A program made the position numbers and the translations under genes. This document shows, in pieces, positions 16,386-27,860 of a DNA stretch of 64,000 nucleotides; the stretch's first letter is position 1; each line of letters starts with the position of its first letter. This DNA is from CAWCBG01 sp963793845 (GTDB lineage: Bacteria > Acidobacteriota > Terriglobia > Terriglobales > Acidobacteriaceae). The notes beneath the pieces are model-generated. The model made no database searches. It had not been told where the DNA came from and worked only from the letters and a program-made list of their open reading frames with translations. Location: the NCBI GenBank assembly GCA_963793845.1, contig CAWCBG010000002.1, forward strand, positions 806,001 to 870,000. Direction: 5' to 3'.

Positions 16386-19076
16386 CTAGTTATTCACTCT
16401 GGCTATTGCGTCGTCCACCTTCCTCTGGTCCTCGGCTGACAACTGCGACTTGCCGAGGTTGAATGTCAGTTTGTCGATGCTTCCGGTAAAGCGGAAAGGA
16501 CAATCATAAGTAAAGTCCACCGGCGTGCGGGTGTCGAGCCCGACATCGAAGCTCTCATCGGCCGGAAGGAGGAACGGAATAGTGTGCTCCATCGACTTGC
16601 GAGCGACCTCTTTGCCATCGACGGTCAGCACGCCGGTACCGCCCTTGCCGACGCCGGGGCCGTCATATTTGAAGTCGAAGACGATGGTGTGCTTGCCTTC
16701 ACCGAGCGCGGGGCCTCTCCACCGGAAGCGCTCCAGGTCCAGCATGTTGTAAACGAACACCGGGTGGCCTTTGCCCAACCCAAATATCTCGGTGGCGAAC
16801 ACGGCGACCAGTCCCAGTGCCGCGAGTAGCAGGAACGCATAGCCAAACCGCCGGCTCCAGCCCGGCTTACTCCTCCAGAGCAGGAACAATCCCAGAATGA
16901 GCAACACCCAACCGATGGTCTTGAACACCCGGCTCTTGAGCCACCAATTGAAGCTATGGGTCAGATAGAGGCCATAGCCGCCGATCATTCCGCCTTCGGT
17001 TACAACCACGCCCTCCGCGCCGCCACTCGGGATCGTCAACTCGGCAGTAATAGTGAAGTCCCTGCCGAGGACGTTGGGGGCATTTCCGTCCGGAATGTTA
17101 GCGTTCTCACCGGTATAGGTGAAAACGGTTTTCCCGGCGATCGCGCTCGGTCGCGCCGTGAGAGCGCGCACGAAGCCCGAGTTGTCGAGCGGTAAAACCT
17201 GGTGGTCCGCTGCCTCTTTCTGGAACAGCGCCTGCATTTCCTTCAGCTTGTCAGGCATGGTCGCGGCTAGGTCGTTGGCTTCCGAATAGTCTTCGGAGAT
17301 GTGGTAAAGCTCCCATTTGTATTCGTTGAGCGGCGGCATGGCCGTCGTCCCCAGCTCCCATGGCGGGGCGGGTGGCGTTGTGGCGGCGACCCAACCGTCA
17401 TGATAGATGGCCCGATTGCCGACCATCTCGAAATACTGCGTCTCGCGTTTGGACGGCGCATTGGCATTGGCCGAGTCGAAGGTGTAGAGCATACTCACGC
17501 CTTCGATTGGCTTCTGCTTGATGCCATTGACCTCTTCGGGCGCCTGAACGCCGGTGGCTTCAAGGATGGTCGGAACGATGTCAATGACATGATGGAACTG
17601 AGTGCGAATGCCGCCCACGTCGTTGATGTGCCCGGGCCAGGAAATCGCAAGCCCCTGGCGTGTTCCACCGAAGTGCGACGCTACCTGCTTCGTCCACTTA
17701 AAGGGCGTGTCAAACGCCCATGACCATGCAACCGACATATGGGGATAGGTCTTGTCGGAGCCCCAGTCTGCGTAATGCAAATAGTTCATCGCCAGGACGG
17801 GCTTGACCATCGGCATATTGATAATGCCGTTGTACGCGGTGTACTGATTGAACGTGCCATAGATACTGCCTTCCGCGCTGGTGCCGTTGTCGCCGTCGAT
17901 GTAGATAATCAGCGTATTGTCGAGCTTGCCCATCTTCTGGACTTCGTCAATCACGCGACCAATCTCATAGTCGGTGTAGGCGGTGTAGGCGGCAAAGACC
18001 TCGGCTTCGCGGGCGTACATCTTCTTTTCCGCAGCGTTAAGCGAGTCCCATTTCGGCAGCTTGGCGCCACCATACTCCGCCTGTCCATCGGGCCAAGCCG
18101 TTAGAGTTGTGTTGGGCGGAATCACGCCCAGCCGCTTCTGGTTTTCGAAGATCTGCTCACGCAGCTTTTCCCAGCCCATGTCGAACTTGCCGTGGAACTT
18201 GTCGATCCATTCCTGGGTTGGCTGGTGAGGCGAGTGCGAGCCGCCGGGAACGTAGTAAAGGAAGAACGGCTTGTCGGGCGCCGATGCGTTCAGGTCCCGC
18301 AAATAGCGGATGGCATCGTCGGCCAGGTCAGTGGTGAGGTTATAGCCTTTCTTGCCGATCCAGGGATACACGGCCGTCGTGTTGCGGAACAGGTAGGGCG
18401 TCCACTGGTCGGTTTCGCCACCCAGGAAGCCATAGAAATACTGAAAGCCCATGCCGATTGGCCATTGGTCGAACGGTCCGGCCGTAGTGCTGTAGGTGAA
18501 TCCTGGAGTGTTGTGATCTTTGCCGAACCACGATGTAGCGTAGCCGTTTTCCTTCAGTATCTCGGCGACGGTAGCGTTATCCTGGCCGATGACGGAGTCA
18601 TAGCCCGGGTAGCCGGTGGACAGTTCGCCGATGACGCCGAAGCCGACCGAGTGGTGGTTGCGGCCAGTGATCAGGGCCGCCCGCGTGGGCGAACAAAGCG
18701 CCGTCGAATGGAACTGCGTGTACCGCAGTCCTGCTTTGGCGATACGGTCCAGGTTCGGCGTCGGAATGACGCCACCGAAGGTGCTGGGCACGCCATAGCC
18801 TTGGTCGTCAGTCATGATGAGGAGCACATTGGGCGCGCCTTTCGGTGGCACCACGCGCGGCGGCCACCAGGGCGTCGAGTCCTTGGCCGTTTCCTTGATT
18901 ACGCCGCCGAATTTCGGTGGCGGCGGCGGAATCTGTTTTCCGTTGATGGTGGTGGTGGCGTCGGCTTGACCCAATGTGCCGGTGACTACCTGTGCGATGG
19001 CACTTCCGCCGCTGAGCAGGCTGGCAATGGTCAGCGCTCCCAAGGCTAGCTTCCTGAATCCTGATCCCAAATCCAT
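16386..19076 (-). CDS. Arylsulfatase with a membrane hairpin inside the C-terminal domain
   Basis: A sulfatase of 896 residues, presumably exported (LALGALTIASLLSGGSAIAQ leader), that hydrolyses sulfate esters. The sulfatase domain begins at PNVLLIMTDDQGYGVPSTFG (metal-binding Asp pair). It carries the formylglycine signature L-C-S-P-T-R-A-A-L-I-T-G-R, the Cys being the residue oxidised by the maturation enzyme, followed by HH. The C-terminal beta-sandwich (KHTIVFDFKYDGPGVGKGG, GVLTVDGKEVARKSMEHTIP) is split. Between GGYGLYL and GHPVFVYNML lies an insertion with two hydrophobic helices (VFKTIGWVLLILGLFLLW and YAFLLLAALGLVAVFATEIF). Start 19076 is chosen for its SD (AAGGAG) and signal peptide, though the frame stays open upstream. 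No sulfatase-modifying enzyme gene is in the window. Confidence 0.9.
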   Translation of the reverse strand: MDLGSGFRKLALGALTIASLLSGGSAIAQVVTGTLGQADATTTINGKQIPPPPPKFGGVIKETAKDSTPWWPPRVVPPKGAPNVLLIMTDDQGYGVPSTFGGVIPTPNLDRIAKAGLRYTQFHSTALCSPTRAALITGRNHHSVGFGVIGELSTGYPGYDSVIGQDNATVAEILKENGYATSWFGKDHNTPGFTYSTTAGPFDQWPIGMGFQYFYGFLGGETDQWTPYLFRNTTAVYPWIGKKGYNLTTDLADDAIRYLRDLNASAPDKPFFLYYVPGGSHSPHQPTQEWIDKFHGKFDMGWEKLREQIFENQKRLGVIPPNTTLTAWPDGQAEYGGAKLPKWDSLNAAEKKMYAREAEVFAAYTAYTDYEIGRVIDEVQKMGKLDNTLIIYIDGDNGTSAEGSIYGTFNQYTAYNGIINMPMVKPVLAMNYLHYADWGSDKTYPHMSVAWSWAFDTPFKWTKQVASHFGGTRQGLAISWPGHINDVGGIRTQFHHVIDIVPTILEATGVQAPEEVNGIKQKPIEGVSMLYTFDSANANAPSKRETQYFEMVGNRAIYHDGWVAATTPPAPPWELGTTAMPPLNEYKWELYHISEDYSEANDLAATMPDKLKEMQALFQKEAADHQVLPLDNSGFVRALTARPSAIAGKTVFTYTGENANIPDGNAPNVLGRDFTITAELTIPSGGAEGVVVTEGGMIGGYGLYLTHSFNWWLKSRVFKTIGWVLLILGLFLLWRSKPGWSRRFGYAFLLLAALGLVAVFATEIFGLGKGHPVFVYNMLDLERFRWRGPALGEGKHTIVFDFKYDGPGVGKGGTGVLTVDGKEVARKSMEHTIPFLLPADESFDVGLDTRTPVDFTYDCPFRFTGSIDKLTFNLGKSQLSAEDQRKVDDAIARVNN

Positions 19077-19355
19077 GCGATGTCTCCTTGCAAGTCGTAC
19101 CGAGTTAGCTTTCGCCGGCGGAGCATGACGTAGGGATGGCATTGCGCCCGCGTCCTCAAGGACTTCATGGGAAGTGGTGGACCTGACGTGCTTGCTCTTG
19201 CCTCTACAGACGTGCCCGTTCTCTTTCGTCGCGAGCTCTTCCTCCGAGCGGCCGATGCCGACAGCGAGCAGGCAGTTCATGCAGATGGATTCAACGCTGC
19301 CGTCAGGACCTTTCACGCGCTTGAACCGGGATCGATCTCCCATGTCCCTAACCAA
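19077..19355 (-). other. In-frame upstream extension with CxxC...HxC motif (possible small gene)
   Basis: These 93 codons run without a stop into the arylsulfatase start. The first part (possible ATG at 19355 or 19343) reads RFKRVKGPDGSVESICMNCL, then SEEELATKENGHVC. That is a compact C-x2-C ... H-x-C pattern like a small zinc-binding protein. After it the sequence becomes low-complexity. It may be a separate small gene that lost its stop, or a chance open frame. It is unlikely to be part of the exported sulfatase, because it would bury the signal peptide. Nothing else is seen between 19077 and 19433. Confidence 0.35.
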
Positions 19356-19433
19356 CCTTTCGCAAAAGCACTACAGGGATTCAGACCGCACTACATCAAC
19401 TCCTGGGCTCCAGGAAAATGCTTCTGGTTCTGT

Positions 19434-19763
19434 TTATCTGTCACCGAAGCGAACTGCTTCGATGTACTCCAGGCCATGTATTTCCCGCACCGACCGGACT
19501 TCCAGAACGGGCGCCTCGGGAGCGGTTTCCATTAACATCAACAAGTCAGTGAAGCTGCTGGAACGTATGTGTGATTGCAGTTCTGGTTCGCTGGACCAAT
19601 CCTCTTCAAGACAGAGCGCCTCCGGATTTTCCACGTCCTGATAAATCCGGCTTCCCAGGTACCCGCGTTCCACCCTCGCCTCGATCGCGATGGATCGTAG
19701 CGCCTTGACCGCTTCAGTCGCGCCTCGCGGCCGAGCCATTATTCTCAGATTCAGTTGGAACAT
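19434..19763 (-). CDS. Antibiotic biosynthesis monooxygenase (ABM) domain protein
   Basis: A 109-residue ferredoxin-like single-domain protein of the ABM family, which includes quinol monooxygenases and haem-degrading enzymes acting without cofactor. The start at 19763 (MFQLNLRIMARPRGATEAVK) gives the usual length and opening strand; a longer frame upstream is not family-like. Typical features are SIAIEARVERGYLGSRIYQD, CLEEDWSSEPELQSHI and the last strand. No clear SD. It lies between the sulfatase and the sigma-54 activator on the same strand. Confidence 0.8.
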   Translation of the reverse strand: MFQLNLRIMARPRGATEAVKALRSIAIEARVERGYLGSRIYQDVENPEALCLEEDWSSEPELQSHIRSSSFTDLLMLMETAPEAPVLEVRSVREIHGLEYIEAVRFGDR

Positions 19764-19937
19764 GTATTTGTGGAGAAGCAACCCAGGGGCCAAGCAGACT
19801 TCAACGACCGCCGCTGGGCGGCAAGTCTCTGGAGTCAACGGGTTATGTCTGAAACCAGGGCTGTTAGGAATTCGTTAACCTTGTCAAAAACTCCGCCAGG
19901 TTGGAGGCGCCTCCAATGGGTTGGAGCGCGCGGACCA

Positions 19938-21518
<1,581 letters not shown>

Positions 21519-21689
21519 GCGGATAAACTCACCAACTCGTTTCGCCCCGTCGGTCTAGATCAAACGCACCTTGCGCCGACAATGGGGCCTGTCGGATAAC
21601 GCTTTCGGGAGGAGTAAATGGTAACCGACAGCAGGCGAGCCAACAAGCGCAATCAGGAAGTACGCCTTCGAGGGGCGCGAGACCTGGCT

Positions 21690-22082
21690 TTAGCAGCAGC
21701 GCGAGATGGTTAAGCCTTCCTGCGGATGCAGCTTCTCGTAGTGGGTCAACACTTCGTGGCCGATCACGGGAACGAAGAGATGCCGTTCGGCGGGCGTTTC
21801 AGCGTCAACAAACGATACGGGATCCAGAACGACGTTTAGATTGCTGCTGGGGGCGTCGCCGGGAAAGCCGGTGGGATAGGCGGGCAGGACAACGTAAGAG
21901 CGCGCCTTCTGGCCCGTGAGCAGCGAGTCGCAGCGGACCGTGACGCGGTCCCGTTGCACTTTATCGACGGAGAATTTGCAGTCGCGGCGGCTGACGTTCT
22001 CCAGGTGGTGGCGCAGGGTGGTTACCGTCATGACGACGACGTCCTGTTGCCGTTCGGTCAGAGTGTGCATGACTTCCCCCAT
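21690..22082 (-). CDS. Hypothetical protein
   Basis: A 130-residue protein I do not recognise. It opens with a helix (LTERQQDVVVMTVTTLRHHL), followed by mixed charged sequence (NVSRRDCKFSVDKVQRDRVT) and possible strands. It ends in Cys-Cys. There is no signal peptide or membrane segment. Its position in a uniform minus-strand run and its coding character support a real gene, but no function can be offered. Confidence 0.5.
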   Translation of the reverse strand: MGEVMHTLTERQQDVVVMTVTTLRHHLENVSRRDCKFSVDKVQRDRVTVRCDSLLTGQKARSYVVLPAYPTGFPGDAPSSNLNVVLDPVSFVDAETPAERHLFVPVIGHEVLTHYEKLHPQEGLTISRCC

Positions 22083-22186
22083 TAACTTGCCGTCCGGTCA
22101 GGGGATCGGACGCTTCTGCGACCTAACCTAATTATAGGACGATAGGCTTCCCGCTGGTCGGAGAGTTACCTCTAACCGAAATGCAG

Positions 22187-24859
22187 CTACTTCAGGCCTT
22201 CTACCAGATAGAGATCGCCCAGCGTGCGGTGGAACCCATATACATAGGTTGCGCCGTCGGGCGTCATGAGGATGGGGCCGATGGTGGAGACGCCCGTGGG
22301 GTCAAGCGGGGCAATCTGCTTCCACACGGTTTTCTTTCCCGTGGCCAACTCCAGTCGATAGACCTTGGCGGGCACCTCGCCGGTTCGGTAGAGATAGATG
22401 GAATGGCCATCCTGGCTGAAGTTGATGGGAAGGTCACCGGGCTCCATGCCATTCACGGGCTTGGGATCGCCTCCCCCGGTGGGATACAGGTATCCCTTCT
22501 CGTCGCCGCCGACACCCACTACATACTGGCCATCAGGTGACACCGCAAAGGCCAGCGCATCGACACCTTCCGGAGTGATCGCTTTTGGCGTGCTTCCGGA
22601 AATGTCCTGAACGTACAAGTGAACCCCTCGCCCTGCCTCGTTGCCCGCGAAGACGTAGCGTTTGCCATCGGGGAACCAGCGCGCCCATTGATGGTTAATG
22701 GAGTCGTTGGTCAGCGACTTGGTTTCGCCTGCGCCGGTGGGCAAGAGGCGGAGTTGCGCGGGCGAATTGGGGGTATAAATAATGACGTATTTCTGGTCGG
22801 GTGAAAGCGCCGTCGCGCCGCCTTCGCCCAGCCGCACGGCAGGTGAGCCGTCAGTGCTTCGGATATAGACGGCGTAGGTCAGGTCCTGCACATTTCCGTA
22901 CTGCACGCCACCGCCAATGCCCTCCTCGTCGAAGAGAAGAGTCTTCCCGTCAGCGGAAATATCCGCGGGATAGGAATAGTCCAGCCATGACATATCCCGC
23001 TCCTTGCTGCTGCCGGCGCTCAGCCCCATGACCTCGCGGCGGCGGTCCGCCCGGGCCAGCAGAACCCGGCCATCCTTCCAGATATCGAAGATGACCAGAG
23101 AACCGGGTACGCGGGTCACCAGCCTCATCTGTTTCGACAGATTGACCGCGGTGGTGTAGTGAAACAGTCCCAATTCGCTGGCGGTGAACCAGACCTCCTG
23201 GCCGTCAGGCGTCCACGCCAGTCCTTGCGTGCCGTACCACTGCCGCGTGAGGGTTTGCTTGTTTCCGGAAGTGTCGACGACGGCTACACTGCCGCCGTCA
23301 TCGCCCTGATTGGGATGGTCGAAGAAGGCAATGTAATCGCCCTTGGGGGAAATGCGCGGGTAGCTGATCCATCCGCCGCTGGTCTCGTAGAGGACCTTGC
23401 CGATGGGATACTCCAGCCGGTCGCGCCCATTCACACTTCTCACCACCGCCAGGTTGCTTCCGTCGGGTGACCAGTCGGCCCATTCCACGTCTTCCAATAC
23501 CGGGCGCGGTGCTCCACCCGCAAGCGGCGCGCGTGCCAGCGTGCCGACGTTGACCCAGGTGCCGACCGGATGGCTGCCCAGCAGCAGGGCCATCTCTCCC
23601 TTCGAGGAAATACCCAGTAATTCGGCGCGCCCCAGGCCCAGTGAACGCGATTCGACCATGCCTTCGCGGGCCGAGAAGGTCTCCACCGGATTTCCCTGCC
23701 ACGCCGCACTGTACAGAATGGTCTGGCCATCGGGAGCGAACCGGGCGGAACGAATCTCGCCACGGCGGAAGGTGATCTCGTGATACAGCGGCGCGCTTGG
23801 CCCGGAGGACTGCCACAAGCGCTTTCCGGCGAACAAGCCGGCTGCCGCAGCAATCAGAAATCCCGCGCCGACAAGGATGGGGAGCAGCTTGCTGCGCGTT
23901 TTCTCTGGCTGGCTGGAAACAACTGGAATTGGTGTCGCTGCCGGCGTCGAGAGCGAGGAGGCCGATCCCGCATGCACGCGCGCGGAATCGGTATCGCGCT
24001 TCAAACGCTTCAGGTCGGCTCGCAATTCGGCCGCGCTCTGGCAGCGCAGGTCGCGGTCCTTCTCCAGCGTCTTGTTCAGGATAACTTCAAATTGCGGTGG
24101 CAGACCCGGATTCAGCTGAACCGGTGGCGGCGGTATCTTGTTCAGGATCGCGTCAAAAACGATGGCCGAGGTCGCTCCTGTGAACGGCTGTTTGCCGGTG
24201 GCCATCTCATACAGAACCACGCCAAACGAAAACAGGTCGCTACGGGCATCCAGTTGCTCACCCCGCGCCTGTTCGGGCGACATGTAGCCGATGGTGCCCA
24301 TCGCGGTGCCCGGAGTGGTGAGCTGCTCGAAAGCGGTTGCCGGGCCTTCGGTTGCATCCGCTGCTCCGGACGCGTGCTGGTGCTTTTGGGGCGTCTGCTT
24401 GGCCAGGCCGAAATCCAGAACTTTCGCCTGTCCGCGCTGGGTGACAAAGATATTGGCCGGCTTGATGTCGCGATGCACGATGCCGCTGGAGTGCGCGGCG
24501 TCGAGGGCGTCGGCGATCTGAATGCCGAGGTCAAGCAACTGCCCCGTCTTCAGCGGATGGCCCTCGATCATGTGCTTCAGCGTCAGGCCCTCGAGGTACT
24601 CCATGGCGATGTAGGCTCGCCCGTTCTCTTGTCCGATGTCGTAGATGGTGCAGATGTTGGGATGGTTGAGGGCTGACGCCGCCTGGGCTTCCCGCTGGAA
24701 GCGGTTTAGCGTCTGGGGGTCCTGGGCTACATCGTCCGGCAGAAACTTGAGCGCCACGAAACGTCGCAGGCGGGTATCTTCGGCCTTGTAAACCACTCCC
24801 ATGCCGCCGCCCCCAAGTTTTTCGAGTATGCGGTAATGCGAGATGATCTGTTCGGCCAT
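22187..24859 (-). CDS. Ser/Thr protein kinase with C-terminal beta-propeller
   Basis: An 890-residue membrane-anchored PknB-type kinase. Kinase motifs in order are the Gly loop LGGGGMGVVYKAED, VALKFLP (ATP Lys), HRDIKPANIFVT (catalytic loop), VLDFGLAKQ (DFG) and GYMSPEQARGE. One membrane helix (KLLPILVGAGFLIAAAAGLF) separates it from an extracytoplasmic TolB/WD40-like propeller with repeats such as ARFAPDGQTILYSAAW, PRISPKGDYIAFFDHP, LAWTPDGQEVWFTAS and FAVSPDGQYVVGVGGDEKG. This kinase-propeller layout is frequent in Acidobacteriota. The propeller is inferred to sense an external ligand or envelope state. Confidence 0.94.
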   Translation of the reverse strand: MAEQIISHYRILEKLGGGGMGVVYKAEDTRLRRFVALKFLPDDVAQDPQTLNRFQREAQAASALNHPNICTIYDIGQENGRAYIAMEYLEGLTLKHMIEGHPLKTGQLLDLGIQIADALDAAHSSGIVHRDIKPANIFVTQRGQAKVLDFGLAKQTPQKHQHASGAADATEGPATAFEQLTTPGTAMGTIGYMSPEQARGEQLDARSDLFSFGVVLYEMATGKQPFTGATSAIVFDAILNKIPPPPVQLNPGLPPQFEVILNKTLEKDRDLRCQSAAELRADLKRLKRDTDSARVHAGSASSLSTPAATPIPVVSSQPEKTRSKLLPILVGAGFLIAAAAGLFAGKRLWQSSGPSAPLYHEITFRRGEIRSARFAPDGQTILYSAAWQGNPVETFSAREGMVESRSLGLGRAELLGISSKGEMALLLGSHPVGTWVNVGTLARAPLAGGAPRPVLEDVEWADWSPDGSNLAVVRSVNGRDRLEYPIGKVLYETSGGWISYPRISPKGDYIAFFDHPNQGDDGGSVAVVDTSGNKQTLTRQWYGTQGLAWTPDGQEVWFTASELGLFHYTTAVNLSKQMRLVTRVPGSLVIFDIWKDGRVLLARADRRREVMGLSAGSSKERDMSWLDYSYPADISADGKTLLFDEEGIGGGVQYGNVQDLTYAVYIRSTDGSPAVRLGEGGATALSPDQKYVIIYTPNSPAQLRLLPTGAGETKSLTNDSINHQWARWFPDGKRYVFAGNEAGRGVHLYVQDISGSTPKAITPEGVDALAFAVSPDGQYVVGVGGDEKGYLYPTGGGDPKPVNGMEPGDLPINFSQDGHSIYLYRTGEVPAKVYRLELATGKKTVWKQIAPLDPTGVSTIGPILMTPDGATYVYGFHRTLGDLYLVEGLK

Positions 24860-25104
24860 TCGAGGTGACTGAGCGTTTCGGGTTGCTCCATATTAGGGAT
24901 CGGAGACAGGCTAGTCAACGACTGAGCACAATTCCTCAATGCTACGAACCATACAGAGAACGGGAAGTGGCATTGGAAGGTGTGGAATCTGGCAGGGATC
25001 CACTGGCGCTCTCGCTACGATGGCGCACCCAACTTTCGGGAACAAGACTCTTTGTTGGCTCAGTTCAATGAACCCGAGGAACGCGGATGAATAGGTGCGC
25101 CGGA

Positions 25105-27558
25105 CTATTCATGGCGCAGGGCGACCATCGGATCGACCCGCATGGCACGGCGAGCGGGTATGTAACAGGCGGTCACCGCAGCCCCGAGCAGAACGATGCC
25201 CACAGCGCCAAAGGTCAGCGGATCCGTCGCCGAAACTCGGTAAAGCAAGCTGGCCATCAAACGCGTGAGCAGAAGCGCGGCAACAGTGCCGGCGCCTAAG
25301 CCAAGCAATGCCAGCTTCGCTCCTTGACGTAAGATCAGCCGCAACACGCTGTGGGGCTGCGCCCCAAGAGCCATGCGGATGCCGATTTCGCGCGTGCGCT
25401 GCGACACCGAGTACGAGATGACTCCGAAGATTCCAACGGCGGCCAGGATCAGGGCAATCCCGCTGAAGGAACTCAACAGCAGAGTGCGGAATCGCTCCTG
25501 TGCGACCGATGCGCCAAGCGTATCCGGAAAAGATTCGACATCCGTCACGGGCAGGTCCTTGTCAATTGAGTGAACTGCTTGGCGAATGGCGGCGGTCACG
25601 CTCGTGGTGTCCAACGAACTTCTTACGACGACCTCCCCTCCATAAAGAGGCGCCTGAGCGAAAGGGACATACATGATCGGGCCGGGTTCACGGCTGAGCG
25701 CCACATCCCGCACGTCGCCGACGATTCCGACCACTTCGCGCACCACGTTGCCGTTTGGCGGAAATCCAAATCTCATTCGCTTTCCGAGAGGATCCTGGTT
25801 CGGAAAATAACGTCGTGCCAGCGTTTCGCTGATGATCGCTACGTTCGGACTGGATGGCGAATCTTGCTCGGTGAAAAACCGGCCTCGCAGCAAAGGAATG
25901 CGCATCACATGAAAATAATCGGGACTTACCGTCGCGTAATCGGCGGTGGGAGATTTGCCGCGCGGGAGGGGAGGATTTCCTACGATGTTGAACTCGAAGT
26001 TGGCTTCGCCTTGGCGGTCCATCGGCAGCGGAGCCGCCAGAGCGGAATCTCGCAAACCCGGCTGGGCATGAAGGCGCGCCAGCAACTCATCGGAAAAAGC
26101 CGTCCATTGCTGCGGCGTCGAATATTGAAATTGGGGAAGCGAGACCTCGGCTTCGATAACGTTTTTCGGATCGAAGCCGGGATCGACCGACGTGACGAGC
26201 ACAAAGCTGCGCATGAGGAGGGCGCCCGCAACCAGAAGCACCATCGCCAGCGAAATTTCCACGATCGCCAGGAAGCTCCGCACATGCTGGCCGCGGCGCT
26301 GGCCAGTACGCTCGCCGCCCTCTTTGATGTTCCCCTGCAAGTTGGACGGCATTGCCAGAAGCGCGGGCGCCAGTCCAAACGCCAGCGCGGCGGCAAGAGA
26401 CAACAGCAGCGCAAACGCCAGAACCGAGCCTCTAACATGAATCGAACCGATCTGGGTCACCTGGGCCGGCAAAAAAGGCCGGAGAGTCCAGACAATGCAG
26501 CCCGCAAGCAGCACACCGGCAAATCCGCCGAGCAATCCCAGCAGAGCGCTCTCGGTAAGCAACTGCCGGACAATACGGGCGCGCCCTGCCCCCAGCGCGA
26601 TTCGCACTGCAATTTCTCTACCCCGAGAAGTGGCCCGAGACAGAAGCAGATTCGCAATGTTGGCGCACGCGAGCAATAGGACCAGGCCAACCGCGCCCAG
26701 CAAAATAAGCAGCTGTGATTTCACGTTCCCGACCACCAGCTGCCGATAGGGCTCAATCCGGATCGTCGATCCCGAATCTTGCGCGGGAAACTGCTTCGCC
26801 AGCCGCGCGCCCAGGATGTTCATCTCGGCCTGAGCTTGCGTCAGAGAAACGCCTGGCTTAATCCGTCCGATCCCGACCAGCACACGCGCACCGGGTTGCA
26901 ACATGCGAGGTCCGAACAGCGGGTCCTGTGCGACAGAAATCCACACGTCCTGACGGGGAGCGCCGTCAGGATAGCGAAAGCTTGCCGGCAAGATTCCCAC
27001 AACGGTGAAGGAACGCATATCCAGAGTGATGGACTGGCCAATAACAGCCGGATTGGAACTGAAGCGGCTGCGCCACAGGTTCTCGCTCAGAACAGCTACC
27101 GGTGCCGCGCCTGGCTTGCCATCCTCGGGCAACAATGTGCGGCCGGCCAGAGGGATTGCGTTCAGCAGAGGAAATATCTCCGGCGTCACCGCCGCGGTGT
27201 TCACAATAGAGGGCTCGCCTGCCCCGGTCAACGTGAGATCGTGAAACGCATTTCCTGCCACCTCGCTAAACACACCGTTCTGCTCGCGGCACTCGGTGAA
27301 GTCCCTGTAGGAAAGACCGGAAAGAGCGTTTGGCTGTTGCAGCGGGACATTGAACATCAGGACGAGTTGATTGGCATCAGGATACGGAAGCGGTCGCAAC
27401 AGCACCGCATCCACGATACTGAAAATCGCTGTATTGGCGCCGATGCCGAGAGCAAGAGTGAGGACGGCGACGGCGGTGAAGCCCAGATTCTTCCGCAGAA
27501 TTCGGGCTCCGTAGCGGACATCCTGCCAAGATGTCTCCAAAGTGGAGAAGGCGGCCAT
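25105..27558 (-). CDS. MacB/FtsX-type ABC permease (ADOP family)
   Basis: An 817-residue permease with duplicated FtsX domains, the layout known as acidobacterial duplicated orphan permease. It starts with DVRYGARILRKNLGFTAVAV then LALGIGANTAIFSIVDAVLL, has a periplasmic MacB-core domain, a middle FtsX domain (LLILLGAVGLVLLLACANIA and SRATSRGREIAVRIALGAGR), and a second one near the end (GIALILAAVGIFGVISYSVS and QRTREIGIRMALGAQPHSVL). No ATPase gene adjoins it, as is typical of orphan ADOPs. GGAGG precedes the ATG. Substrate unknown; export or mechanotransmission is inferred from MacB. Confidence 0.93.
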   Translation of the reverse strand: MAAFSTLETSWQDVRYGARILRKNLGFTAVAVLTLALGIGANTAIFSIVDAVLLRPLPYPDANQLVLMFNVPLQQPNALSGLSYRDFTECREQNGVFSEVAGNAFHDLTLTGAGEPSIVNTAAVTPEIFPLLNAIPLAGRTLLPEDGKPGAAPVAVLSENLWRSRFSSNPAVIGQSITLDMRSFTVVGILPASFRYPDGAPRQDVWISVAQDPLFGPRMLQPGARVLVGIGRIKPGVSLTQAQAEMNILGARLAKQFPAQDSGSTIRIEPYRQLVVGNVKSQLLILLGAVGLVLLLACANIANLLLSRATSRGREIAVRIALGAGRARIVRQLLTESALLGLLGGFAGVLLAGCIVWTLRPFLPAQVTQIGSIHVRGSVLAFALLLSLAAALAFGLAPALLAMPSNLQGNIKEGGERTGQRRGQHVRSFLAIVEISLAMVLLVAGALLMRSFVLVTSVDPGFDPKNVIEAEVSLPQFQYSTPQQWTAFSDELLARLHAQPGLRDSALAAPLPMDRQGEANFEFNIVGNPPLPRGKSPTADYATVSPDYFHVMRIPLLRGRFFTEQDSPSSPNVAIISETLARRYFPNQDPLGKRMRFGFPPNGNVVREVVGIVGDVRDVALSREPGPIMYVPFAQAPLYGGEVVVRSSLDTTSVTAAIRQAVHSIDKDLPVTDVESFPDTLGASVAQERFRTLLLSSFSGIALILAAVGIFGVISYSVSQRTREIGIRMALGAQPHSVLRLILRQGAKLALLGLGAGTVAALLLTRLMASLLYRVSATDPLTFGAVGIVLLGAAVTACYIPARRAMRVDPMVALRHE

Positions 27559-27860
27559 CTCGCGAGAGACCTCCTCTAAATCGCCAATTCGGGAATTTTA
27601 CTCCGGATACCGATGGTACGGTCGGTGAAACCGATCCGCAAAATCTAACGCCGAATGGTAAGCATAAAGGCGGGAGGCGGCCCAAATTCATTGACCCGGA
27701 CAGTCTACGACCCGGAAGTAATCGAGATGGGCATCGAGCGGATCGCGACCGCGAGGTCAGGCCAGTTGTCTACCGATGCGTCGGATCCCCACGGCACATG
27801 TTCGCTACCGAATGCCAGCCGATGTAAAAACGCCCTCTCGCAAGGACAGGAGGTTGCCTG
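27559..27860. other. Intergenic spacer
   Basis: A 302-bp gap between two minus-strand genes. The GGAGG of the permease gene lies at its left edge. No further gene, repeat or hairpin is recognised. Confidence 0.5.
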
